60,000 nucleotides of DNA from Cryptomeria japonica (lineage: Eukaryota > Streptophyta > Pinopsida > Cupressales > Cupressaceae), in assembly GCF_030272615.1 (NCBI RefSeq), contig NC_081410.1:506214442-506274441 (forward strand), written 5' to 3'. Numbering within the stretch: the first letter of the stretch is position 1; every line of letters starts with the position of its first letter. Below, piece by piece: positions 35,208-45,920 of the stretch. The notes below the pieces were generated by a model. The model ran no database searches. It had not been told where the DNA came from and saw only the letters and a list, made by a program, of their open reading frames with translations. The position numbers and the translations under genes were made by a program.

Positions 35208-36014
35208 TGTTAGAATTCCCAAAGATACTAACAGGGGGGGGGGTGAATCAGTATCTGACTAGTATAATAATTTTCTTAACTTATAACATGAAAAACATAA
35301 CAAATCTGTGTACCGGTAAACCAAAAATAATGTAGTAAATAAGAATAGAATCCACAACATTAGAAACACACCATAACACAATATTTTAACAAGGAAACCC
35401 GATGTGGGAAAAACCTCAATGGGATTTGTGACCCACAATATTCACTGACTGGCCAATAAGAGAATATTACTGCTTACAATAGGGGCTTGCACATGCAGGA
35501 AGGCCAAGTGCCTAGAGCTCATTGCTCAAATAAAAAGAAGTCACACTGACTTACAAAATGGATTATACTAATCCAATGTCTTATACTGCTTCAGATCAGC
35601 ATCTACTATGCTAGATTCAATACCGGTTTAAGCTCTGCTACATACATAAACCCTTATCCAATATCTGCCTTATAATTCGCATATTAGGTCTTCATTAATC
35701 CTTCTGTCTCTCTATCTATCTCTATCTCTCTAAATGATCTACAATGATCTCATACATTTATGAGTCATATTACAATCCACCAAGTCGGCTTACAAAATAT
35801 TTTGCAATTAATTAAAAGTATATTTATACCAAATTCCTGTTTGCCAGGGTGCCGATAATCTTTCTTTTGGTGCCGGTGATCTGTATGCCGGTGTAGAGTT
35901 TGCCGGTGCTGGTGCCTATGTCTACCTACCTGTATTGCATGATTGTAAGGTTTCTATCAATGACAATACCTTCAATCACCTACAATTTCTCATTGGAGTG
36001 TGCATTTGCCAACA
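35208..36014 (-). repeat. 5' LTR of Element 4
   Basis: 807 bp, in minus sense TGTTGGCAAATGCACACTCC to GGGAATTCTAACA. Colinear with 29337-30144, with scattered substitutions. Followed on the right by the TTGAT duplication. Confidence 0.93.
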
Positions 36015-37050
36015 TTGATGATGTCTGGTGCATGAGATTTCTTAGGAGTTGTCATTGATGACAAATCGACCTATTGATTTTATTCAGTATGGATTTTGGG
36101 ATATAAAATTGTCTTGATGATCAAATTTAATTTGATTGAGTATGAGAGTTAGATTATTACGCAATTCCATCCTTTGGTGTTGTTTCTTAAGCATGTTATA
36201 AGGTCTGGTATCCGGTAGACTATTAAAATAGGGTTATCATCATAATCGGTGGTGTAACATATGGACCAGATTCTTTGAGGTGATTGTGGTGGTTGTTGGT
36301 CAGTTCAAGCTAATTGGACTGACTTATGGGAAGCATGTGATAATATCTTTTGGATCCAAAATATGGTTTTGTGAATATTTGAGCCGACTTGAAGCTACAC
36401 GTTTCATATTTTGATATTTTGAGAAGCCGACTTGTGGGAGATCAATTTTGTTAGTGTGGATATATAAGACCGACTTGGATAATGTATTTGAGTGATGATA
36501 TGATATGTGAGATGATTTTAGGAGTGATTGAGGGAAGTTTCACATGCGCACGTTAAGTTTTGTTGATTTGGTAAACAATATTAGAGCAGAACAAAGTAGT
36601 TTATCAAAACATCAACAACGGATGATTTTGTGCCTAATTGAAACTGTCATTTCACATAGTTAGCTACTTCTCTTCAATTCATTACTCATTGTAATCATTT
36701 TTTATTATCCTATAAGGTAGTGAGCCTTCCTTCGATTTGTAGCCCGTTTGTAATTGAGCAGTGAGCTCTAGGAAGTGTGTCTGAATTCATGTGCATTCTC
36801 CTTATGTAATATTACTCTACTATTGGCCATAATATAATAATATCGTGGGTTCAAATCCCACCATGGTTTTCCCCTTTCTAGGTTTCCATGTAATTTTTTT
36901 GGTGTTATGGTTATGTGCTTATTTGCTTTGTGTTTCTGCATTTTTCGTTTCTTTCTTGTGCATCTAGTGGATAAAGAATTAGGTTAACAAATTTGACAAC
37001 TATAGAACACTGATTCACCCCCCCTTTCAGTGTTCATTGATTACAATAAT

Positions 37051-37063
37051 TGGGATCAGAGCC
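37051..37063 (+). other. Primer-binding site of Element 5
   Basis: TGGGATCAGAGCC differs by one base from the initiator-Met site TGGTATCAGAGCC. It starts about 14 bp after the recognisable LTR end, longer than the 2-bp gap of the other elements, so the true LTR end may be slightly to the right of 37036. Confidence 0.78.
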
Positions 37064-37116
37064 TAGTTCCTTTGAGGAAGCCTAACAATTTGAGGAAGAT
37101 CCGGAAGATTGAATCA

Positions 37117-38292
37117 ATGGAATCCGGTTTGCAGAGACAACTTATTGTGGCACTTGAAGATCTTGATACAATAATGAAGGAAAAGAGTAGCCTAAAAAGA
37201 AATCTAAATGCATCTACAAACTTCATTGCAACCCTAAAATATCAATTGAACACTTCTTGGGAAAAGAGAAAGGAGATGATGGACAAGCTGAAGGAAAAAG
37301 AAGAACAAAGTATTGACAATCAAATTCTACAAGATAAGACAGATGAATGTGAAAAGATTGCTAGAGAGAATGCAGTATTGAAGAATGAGGTGCAATCCAT
37401 TGTGATGAAGCTAACAAAGGAGATTGAAGAATAGAAGAAGAATGAAGAAAAAATGACCCAAACATTGAAGGAAAAATCAGATGAATGTAGAAAACTAACC
37501 TATGAGAATGACCAGCTGAAGCTTGAATTCGTGCAAATAAAGAATGACAGACAAGAACTTGAAAGGTAGATCATAATCCTGAGAGATGAACTTGCTACTG
37601 CTAATGATTACAAAGACAAATTTAATGCTAGCTCAGAAAGGTTTGATGAGATGTTGGATAGTCAGAGACATGGAAAAGACACAAGAGGACTTGGCTATGA
37701 GAAAGGAGAATCCTCCATTTCTAGAGAGAGAAATGCAAAATCTAATCATCAGCAGAACAAGAAACCTCTGGTAAGACAACCTAATGCCTATAAATTCAAA
37801 GGTAGATGTTTTACTTGTAATAGATTCAATCATATGAAAAATCAATTCAGAAGTCAGATGAACAATGGGATGATGAATAATGTGATGAATAATGGTCCTA
37901 CCTTTATCGACCAATGTTTCAAATGCAACAACTTTGGTCACAAGTAAAATATGTGCAAAATGATAAATAATTTCTAGATTAAGAGATGCTATGCTTGTGG
38001 AAAGTTTGGACATATCTCTAACCAATGCAAGATGTGACAAAATCAAATTAATTTTAGACCAATGCAAAGAAATGTTGTCTTCCATGCTTGCAACAAACAT
38101 GGACATATTGCAGAATATTGCAGAAGTAGGAACAATGGTCCGGTGAACACGAATAAATTTGATGAGAAAGGAAAATAAAAGGTAGATGAAATTAGAGATT
38201 AGCATAAGAAGATGTGGGTTAAGAAAGAAGATCAAAATGTACAAAATGGCTTCATACTTGAATCCGATGATGGAACATCATCCAGTAACTAG
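37117..38292 (+). pseudogene. Element 5 ORF1: Gag-like coiled coil with CCHC knuckles
   Basis: One frame from the ATG at 37117 to TAG at 38290, interrupted by several stops (near 37432, 37567, 37945 and 37975 among them). An earlier start at 37030 would fall in the LTR/primer region and is rejected. Residues 1-200 form a coiled coil (EKMTQTLKEKSDECRKLTYE and neighbours). VRQPNAYKF is shared with Element 4 ORF1. Four knuckle positions follow: a damaged CFTCNRFNHMKNQF (last Cys lost), CFKCNNFGHK-*-NMC, an intact CYACGKFGHISNQC, and HACNKHGHIAEYC (first Cys lost). Order and spacing match Element 4, so the two are orthologous parts of one family. Confidence 0.86.
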
Positions 38293-38609
38293 AGTTTTTT
38301 GGCCTTAGGGGGAGTTTTTCACGCAGATCAATAGAACACCCTCTTCAGAGATTTGTAACCGGTTTCAGAAGGTTGTAGAAGATCTAGATCAAGCATGCAG
38401 ATAATATCCGAAAGATTTTATGGAGATTTGAGACTCCAATAGGCGATTTCATGAAAAGTAAGATTTTTGGAAGCTTGAAGGATGAGAATTTATTACAACT
38501 CAAAATTAGGTTTTAAAAGGTTAAAGGGGCATTTAAAAATTTTATTCTTCATAATGAAAATGAGAGAAAAGAGTAGAGAAGAAAAGTGAAAGAGATTTGA
38601 CAACAAAAA

Positions 38610-41600
38610 TTGAGCTTGAAGCGATCATTCAACGATTTCTTGCACCCAATTGTGAATCAAGAGAATCCTTTCAAATCTATTGAAGATGATCCGAAAGGAG
38701 CATTTTCTTCAGTCCCATATGGTGTTATTGACAATAAAGATATCATGGCATATATTCACTATGATATTGGAGAACTTGGTAATGTAGACATGCTTACACT
38801 CTATAACAAGCATATGGCAGATAGTCTAGGAAATCTGAATCCAGAATACAAGATTCTTCATGACAAGGGTTTCACACAGTTTATCCATTTTCTGGTATTT
38901 GATGAAGCAGAATGGGTCAGCTACATTTTGAGCAGGGTTCATGATGAGTTCATATGGTTGGAGAGACCTCATAAGATTACAAAGTAGGCCATTCAAGCAG
39001 TCACATGCTTGAGTGCAACCAGTGAGATCCCTAGTCTAAGGAAAGTAGAAAACACCACTGTATCAGCTGTTACCGGTTCACAATATGACAACCGGTCGAT
39101 GACATTCAACGACATAGTTGAGCATGATGTAAGATTTTTATCAATGGCGGTGGGACACAAGGTATATCAATGCAATATACAAAACTCAGTCTCCAGTACT
39201 GCCATATTCATTCCATAACTGATGATCAAGGAGGATAAAAGGTATGATCTTTGTTTAGTACTCCTAAGTGAATTGATGAGAAACATGAACAAAATAAAGC
39301 AAGATAAGAAACATACTTTCAAGTTTGGATCTCTTATTGTCTGTTTAGCATTATACTTCATGAATGAGATCCTTGGTATAGGAAAATTCCAATGGGCTTA
39401 TGACAAACTAGTGGCTATGAAAATTAAGGAAGGATTGTTGAGTATAGGTGACAATGTAATGAGAATCTCTACCTTATGGGGCTATTTCAAGAACTTCCAA
39501 GCTACTATGAAAGAAAAAGAGAGAATTCCTAAGACCATAGTAGAGAAATATAAGAAAATTATTTGTTTTATTGTGGACAAGGATCAATGTCTGATGGAGG
39601 CAGTTGAGCCAACAACTATGTGGATCATGCCCATGGGGTATAAGGTTGATGTTGACATGTTTGATGCATATGCTCAAAACATGTTGAGCCAACCAGTGGA
39701 CTAGAAAGAGCAAAGATTTGGCACATTTAAGGAGAAGGATATGCACTTGCACAAGAAATTCAATGAACCGACAAGGAAAAGGAAAATAAGGAAAGAAGTT
39801 GAAGTGGTTGCAGAGCAGATGGGGATTACAAGAGAAGATATGCAAAGGGATAGAGCATATAATATATTGAAGGAAGAGGATATGGTGAAGCTACAACCCA
39901 AACTGATATCTTCACCTTTGAAGCAATCCAAGGCCAAACCCAACAAATCTTCACCTACCTTTGGTGCACAAAAGCCGATACCTCCAACCAAGCCTAAACA
40001 AACAACATCTACCAGTGGAGCTGAGAAGAGGAAGAAGGAGAAATCTATAAGGCAATATGTTGCAGAAGAAGAGGAAACAAAGTTAGATGAAGAGGTGAGG
40101 GAAGTAGAGAAGACTGCCACCTATGCAAGGGTAGTTAGAAAACCTACATCTGGTGATGCTCCTCCTCCCAAGAAAGGTAAGTCACAAGGAGAGCCATCTG
40201 GAAGGACAAGGGAAGGAAAGAAGAAATTTGAGATAGAAGAAGCCCTTAAGTCTGGTAATCTTGAAGGCCCATATAAAATTGTGCCTCCTATGACTTTTCA
40301 ACTATTAATTGATGAGATTTTGAATGATGGAAATTTGATTTTTTTTTTAATATATTATAAAATTTTTGAGGATAAAGATCAACGAGCTGTAGAAGAATCC
40401 ATTGCACAGTATATGGATAAATTTTGTAAGGGCTTGGTAGAATTATCATCTATGATCTGCAAGAGCTTGTATGACATTTTGGATGCAAGGAGAGATACAA
40501 CTTCACTTGAGGAAGAGAGAATAAAAGAATATGTATTAGGAAGTCTATCTCATAGTATTTCTAAGGAAGAAGCCATTGATCTACTAAATCTTGCAAAGGA
40601 CAGGTTCCAGAGCAAGAGGAGAGTTATTAGGCTTATGGTTAGCAAAAAGGATGAAGTCATAAAGGAAGCCAAATTTTTTTTGAGAAAGTTTTTGATAGAG
40701 AAGGACATAGAAGTGACTCGGAAGAATCTTCTCAAGAAAAAATTGTACTAGAAGAACATGCAATAGTCTTTGAGCCTAAGGATACTCCATCTATCCTAGA
40801 TGTGCCTGCAAATGTTACAGGTAGACAAAAAGATCAACCATCTGTAGATTTGGTTGGATAGGAAGCTACATATGATCCCACTGCAAATTAGGAAATCAAC
40901 AACTCCAGTGATGCTACTCAGGATCCTCTAGAGATTGAGATCATACAAGAGATTCTAGCCGAGGAGATGGTGATGCAGGAAAGAATAAAGATGATGGAAA
41001 ATAGGGTGAAAAATATAAGAATGAAGAATTTGGGAAGGAGAAGGTTGAAGAGAAAACTAACAAGGCTCTGACAACCATGATTGTAGTCATTATTCCTGAA
41101 AAAGGTAAGCAGATTGCAAATGTTGAGGATGATTTTTCTCATGCTCCGGTACATCTGAGTACCTTGTCCCCTCTTCAATCACTTAAACTTGTCACTCTCG
41201 CATAGATCAAGGCAAGTGAGGACCTGCTGAAATCACAATCTGAAGAAAGAGCGGTTATCTCTTTAGCCACATAAGTTTTGGAGAAGATTTTTCCAGATTA
41301 CAGATAAGATTATGGTGCTTCACCATTCAGAAAGCTAAAAAATATGCTAAGTACTGTTGAGACTCATTAGAAAAGGCTGTAGATGAATTAGTTTAGAAGA
41401 GGTTTAATGAGATGCGATTGCAAGAAACTTTGGAGATAGATGAGGGAGACATAATAAGTCTAAGAACTACTGTGAAGAGTGTAGGAGATGCATTAGGTGA
41501 AGGTGGAAAAATATTCAAATCATGTCTCTTTTTGCCCAAGTTTACTACAGATATTGATAAGAAAATAAGAGATCTTGAAGGGAAAATAGCTTGTATTGGT

Positions 41601-41942
41601 CATTCATTTGCCCCTCATTCAATTTTTCCAAGTTCCCTTGAAGCTCAAATAATGGATGTCATTGACAAAATAAAGGGCTTGAATACGGAAAAAGAGAAAG
41701 TGTTAAGTAGAGTGGGAGAAATAAGAAGTCTGATCACTCCCCAAATGGACACCTTACTTGGAGCTCAACAAGATGTAGTAAGTGATTTTGGTAAACTGGT
41801 GCCATCAGATCTCAAAGGCGTTGAAATTCGTGCATATAGGTTCAATGCCTTAATAAATGTTTTAGATTGTTTCCTGAGAGGATGGAATGAGTACTTGCAA
41901 TCCTTGAAGCTCACTTATGAAGACATTTTTAAATTCATGTAA
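38610..41942 (+). pseudogene. Element 5 ORF2, ~1,110-codon protein of unknown family
   Basis: Five open stretches (38610-38987, 39009-39218, 39222-39704, 39741-40751, 41412-41942) all share one frame. The segment 40750-40990 is better read one frame over. Block A: PKGAFSSVPYGVIDNKD, SRVHDEFIWLERPHKITK, VSAVTGSQYDNRSMTFNDI and FKFGSLIVCLALYFMNEILG, each alignable with Element 4. Then a basic Pro/Lys linker (SKAKPNKSSPTFGAQKP), block B (MTFQLLIDEILNDGN to YDILDARRD), an acidic linker, and block C (TDIDKKIRDLEGKIA to LTPQMDTLLGAQQ-like SLITPQMDTLLGAQ). The start codon is not certain: no ATG matches the Element 4 start, and 38610 is a TTG. No enzyme signature is visible. Confidence 0.84.
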
Positions 41943-42001
41943 ATTATTGCATTCATTTGTACATAAGTTTTGGTGGATTCCTACCCTTTTTCATTGATGT
42001 C

Positions 42002-42157
42002 AAAGGGGGAGAGAGTTGGGAGAGAGCAGTGAAAAATGATGCTCATTCTTAGGGGGAGTCAATTGAGTGTACAAATTGTCAGATTGCTTCCAATTTTTTG
42101 AGTTTTGGAACACTTAACATTTTTCACAGTGTTGCCATCAATGCCAAAGGAGAAGAT
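42002..42157 (+). other. Paired polypurine tracts of Element 5
   Basis: TCAAAGGGGGAGAGAG near 42000-42015 and AAAGGAGAAGAT at 42146-42157, the latter preceded by GCCATCAATGCC and directly followed by TGTTG of the 3' LTR. This tract, rather than the LTR resemblance at 43210, fixes the start of the 3' LTR. Confidence 0.8.
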
Positions 42158-42163
42158 TGTTGT

Positions 42164-43211
42164 TGTGATGCTAAAAATGTGGTATATAGAAGACATACAC
42201 ATATAATGAGAAAATAAAATGTTATTGAAAAGATTAATTAAAAACTAGATTAGAAATGCAAACCATAAGCCTTCCTTGAAATGTCCCATTTTCCTCTATT
42301 CTTCAGGACCTTGAAGGTGTTGGATTGATGGGCTCTCAGCGGAGCAATGACCTCCAAAGTGGCAACTCAAGATTTGAGTAGCTACTTGATCATGATTGGT
42401 TATGCAAATGATATGAAATGCTTGATGTAAGAAACTAGATTAACATGCTATGATTAATCCAAAATGCTAATTACTAGATGATTGAAATGAAAATTGCCTA
42501 TAGTAATAGTGCTAAAGCTATGAATGCAAGGGATCCTTATTGCTCCAAAATGGGGGATATTTATAGGATTTCAAAGGCCAAAGATGAGGTGGCAGGAAAC
42601 AACGATCCAGATCCGATATGAAGATATCAAGGGCCAAGATTGAGGAAGTTGGAGAAGAGGTTGGAGGAAGGGACACTTGTCGTCTCTGTGGTGACAAGTG
42701 TCAAAGAGCCTTGCTCATGAGAAGGAAAGTGTCCAAGGAAGGAGACATGTGGAAAAAGTGCCATGTGTCTCAAGGGGAGAATATCCACACCATAGGAGGT
42801 TAGGATGTGCAAGATAGGATTGGGTTAGTTAAACCCAGGGTTAGATGGAATGGGTTAGGTTAGGGGATGGTTAGGTTAGGTAGTTAAAAGTTAGGAGCCA
42901 TGTGCTCATTTGAATTTAGAAATTCAAATAATTGGAAAATGATAATTAATCTCAACAAACTTGAGTTTGCCAGTCTTAATTAGGGATTAGAAGAATTGAT
43001 TTATATGGAGGGACATTAATTAATTTAGAATTAATTAATCAAAGGGGGATATGAAATGAACTATATAAATAAATCATATAGAATTATTTACTAGTAGATG
43101 AATAGAGAAATAAATTAAATTGCTTGTGAATTGAATTAATTGGGAAGGGGAATTAATCAAATAACTGCGTATTTAATTAACTATATTTAGACCATTTTTT
43201 AGGTGTATATG
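42164..43211 (-). mobile_element. Insertion in the 3' LTR of Element 5, probable Tat-type solo LTR
   Basis: 1,048 bp between GTTGT (42159-42163) and GTTGT (43212-43216), a perfect 5-bp duplication. In minus sense it starts CATATACACCTAAAA, resembling the TGTAGACACCTAAAA start at 58371. It is rich in taattaatt tracts, has TATAAATA at 42558-42565 and ends TTTAGCATCACA. Composition and TATA placement suit an LTR on the minus strand; there is no coding sequence. The first bases depart from TG, so the assignment is tentative. Confidence 0.6.
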
Positions 43212-43216
43212 GTTGT

Positions 43217-44269
43217 CATAAGACACTATTTTGTGATGCTCCAATGAAGATTGATGATGTTTGGTGCATGAGATTTCTTAGGAGTTGTCATTGATGACAA
43301 CTCAACCTATTGATCTTATCCGGTATGGAGTTTGGGTACCCAAATGTCTTGATGATCAGAGTTAAGTTGATTGAGTATGAGAAGAAAATTATCACATAAT
43401 CCCATCCTCTGGTGTTGTTTCTTAAGCATGTTAGAAGGTCCAATATCTGGTAGAGTAGTAAAACATGGTTATCTTCATAATTGGTGGTGTAACATGTGGA
43501 CCATATTCTTTGAGGTGATTTCGATTGTTGTTGGTAAGTTCGAGGTAATTGGACTGACTTATGGGAAGCATGTGATCATATGTTTTGGATCCGAAATATG
43601 GTTTTGTGAAGATTTGAGCTGACTTGAAGCTACACGTTTCATATTTTAATATTTTGAGAAACTGACTTGTGGGAGATCAATTTTGTTAGTGAAGATATAT
43701 AAGATTGACTTAGATAATATTTTTGAGTGATGGTATGATATGTGAGATGATTTTGGGAGAAATTGAGCACAGTTTCACATGTGCACCTTAAGTTTTGTTG
43801 ATCCAGTAATCAGTAGCAGAGTAGAATAGAGCAGTTTATCATAACATCAACAACAGATCATTTTGTGCCTAACCAGAACTATCATTTGGCATAGTTAGCT
43901 GCTTCTCTTAAGTTCATTACTCATTGTAATCATTTTGTATTATCTTGTAAGGCAGTGAGCTTTCCTTCGAGTTGTAGCCCTTTTGTAATTGAGCAGTGAG
44001 CTCTAGGAAGTGTGTCTGAATACATGTGCATTCTCCTCATCTAATATTGTTTTACTACTAGCCATAGTATAATAATATTGTGGGTTAAAATCTCACCATA
44101 GTTTTTCCCTTTCTGGGTTTCAACTTAAAAACATTGGTGTTATGGTTATGTGCTTATTTGCTTTGTGTTTCTGCATTTCAGTTTCTTGCTTGTGCATCTG
44201 GTGGATAAAAAATCAGGTTAATAAATTTGATAAATGTAGAACACCGATTCACCCCCCTCTTAGTGTTCA
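43217..44269 (+). repeat. 3' LTR of Element 5 (main part)
   Basis: Together with 42158-42163 it makes 1,059 bp matching the 5' LTR, from cataagacactatt to cttagtgttca. The LTR core ctcaccatagtttttccc is at about 44093-44110 and gattcacccccctc near 44246. Confidence 0.87.
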
Positions 44270-44270
44270 T

Positions 44271-45920
44271 TTCGTGTGTTTGTAACAGTTGATAACCATC
44301 AAGCTGAGCATCAGGGCACAATTGTTGAGACTACAAGTGAGATAGGTGGTATCTCTTTCTTGGTATTGTTTGATTCTGGTGTTTCTAATTCTTTTATTTA
44401 TCCTTCTTTAGTAGATAGATGCAAGCTTGCTGTGGAAAAAGAGGCTGGTAGGTTGTAGGTTGAGTTGGCCATGGGGTCTAAGGTAGCCGTGCATTCCCTT
44501 GTGCATAGTTTTGTTTTGGAGTTGGGTATGATCTCTACTATGGTGGATCTTTGTGTCTTATCTTTGGGATCCTATGGAGTGGTGTTAGGTATGGATTGGC
44601 TTGAGTCTCATCAGGCTAGGATTGATTGTTGGGGTAAGAGAGTGCAATGTTTGGACAATAATGGGAAGAGTGTGGAGGTAGTAGGTATCCAATGACCTAT
44701 TTCCCTTTGCATGATTTTTGCGATGCAGATGAAATGCTGCATGCACAAGGGTTGTCAGCTTTTTGGAATTAGAGTGGATGATTTGGATGAGGGTGAGAGT
44801 CAAGATGATGTCTTTTCTTGTCATCCCATTTTACCGGAGTTCTCAGATGTGTTCCCGTGTGAGATTCTAGGTATGCCGCCTAAGCGCATCATTGATTTCA
44901 GGATATATTTGATTCCAGGAGCAGAGCCTATATCTAAGGCTTCCTATTAGATGACCACTTAGGAACTAAGTGAGTTGAGATTTTAATTAGAGGATTTGTT
45001 GGCAAAGGGATTTATTCGGCCTAGTGTTTCACCTTGGGGTGTGCTAGTGTTGTTTGTGAAGAAGAAGGATGGGTCTCTTTGGTTGTACATTGATTATAGA
45101 TAGTTGAATAAGGTGACGATGAAGAACCGTTATCCTTTGCCGAGAATCGATGATTTGTTTGATCAGATTAAGGATTCAAATGTCTTTTCTAAGATAGACC
45201 TTAAGTCAAGAGATCATTAATTGCAGATTCATGCTTGACAAACATTCACCATACAAATTTTCACATGAGGTATGGCCATTATGAGTTTACAGTAGTGCCT
45301 TTTGGGTTGACGAATGCTCCATCAATTTTCATGATTTTGATGAATGGAGTGTTCAATACCTATCTTGATAGATTTGTTCTCGTGTTTCTAGATGATATTT
45401 TGATTTATTCAAGTACAAAGGAGGAGCATATGTGGCTTGTCTTATAGTGTCTCTGTGAGAATCAGTTGTACGCCAATGTGTCAAAGTGTGATCTCTTCTA
45501 GTCTGAGATGAAATACCTTGTCCATGTTATTTCAGGAGAGGGTATCACGGTTGATCCCTCTAAGATTCAGGTGATTGTGGATTGGCCAATACCCACTAAT
45601 GTGGGTGAGGGATGTAGCTTTATGGGCCTTGAAGGCTATTAATAGTGATTTATTCAGGATTTCTCCAGGATTGCACATCCTATTACTTCTCTTCAGAGGA
45701 AAGGGAAGAAGTTCATTTGGCCAGAGTAGTGTGAGACAATGTTTTGGATTTTGAAGGAGAGTCTGACTAGTGCACCTATTCTAGCAATTCCAGATCCCTT
45801 GGGTGATTTTGTGGTGTGCATATATGCATCTTTGGAGGATCTTAGAGTAGATGTCATGCAGGATGGATGTGTGATTTCCTACGAGTCATGTAAACTAAAG
45901 ATCATGAGTTTAACTATCCC
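44271..45920 (+). pseudogene. X protease and reverse transcriptase
   Basis: Continues X after Element 5. The protease has VTVDNHQAEHQGTIVE and VLFDSGVSNSFI (DSG intact), then GMDWLESHQARIDC. The RT has [37 protein letters not shown], then a frameshift near 45230, [10 protein letters not shown], the catalytic [10 protein letters not shown] (near 45385) and VDPSKIQVIVDWP. The RNase H start (45739-45933) follows. Amber codons stand where Gln is usual (SY*MTT*EL, DYR*LNKV, WPE*CE). Ty3/gypsy type, closest in wording to Tekay/Del elements. Confidence 0.88.

Larger units (their letters stand above)
29337..36014 (-). mobile_element. Element 4: non-autonomous LTR element with ORF1 and novel ORF2
   Basis: A 6,678-bp minus-strand element with LTRs 29337-30144 and 35208-36014 (808 and 807 bp), a primer site at 35194-35205, paired polypurine tracts at 30145 and 30304, and a perfect target duplication TTGAT (29332-29336 and 36015-36019). 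It encodes ORF1 (34024-35151) and ORF2 (30335-33730), both homologous to those of Element 5 but well diverged in sequence. No pol gene exists on either strand, and the element is complete end to end, so the lack of pol is not due to truncation. Confidence 0.93.
29291..37036 (+). repeat. 5' LTR of Element 5, split by Element 4
   Basis: Two pieces: 29291-29336 (TGTTAGCATAAGACAC to gaagattgat) and 36020-37036 (gatgtctggtgcatgag to cagtgttca). Together they align with 42158-42163 plus 43217-44269. The LTR core aatcccaccatggttttccc is at about 36853-36872, and the box gattcacccccc just before the end. Confidence 0.87.
29291..44269 (+). mobile_element. Element 5: non-autonomous LTR element with novel ORF2, nested in X
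   Basis: Plus-strand element. The 5' LTR is 29291-37036 (1,063 bp once Element 4 is removed), the primer site 37051, ORF1 37117-38292, ORF2 38610-41942 and paired polypurine tracts 42002-42157. The 3' LTR is 42158-44269, itself carrying an inserted ~1.05-kb block (42164-43211). Net length without inserts is about 7.2 kb. There is no protease, integrase, RT or RNase H in any frame. It separates X gag (GDAS) from X protease (RVFVTVDNH). I find no clear target duplication (gctag against tttcg), so the outer ends carry mutations or a small deletion. Confidence 0.88.
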
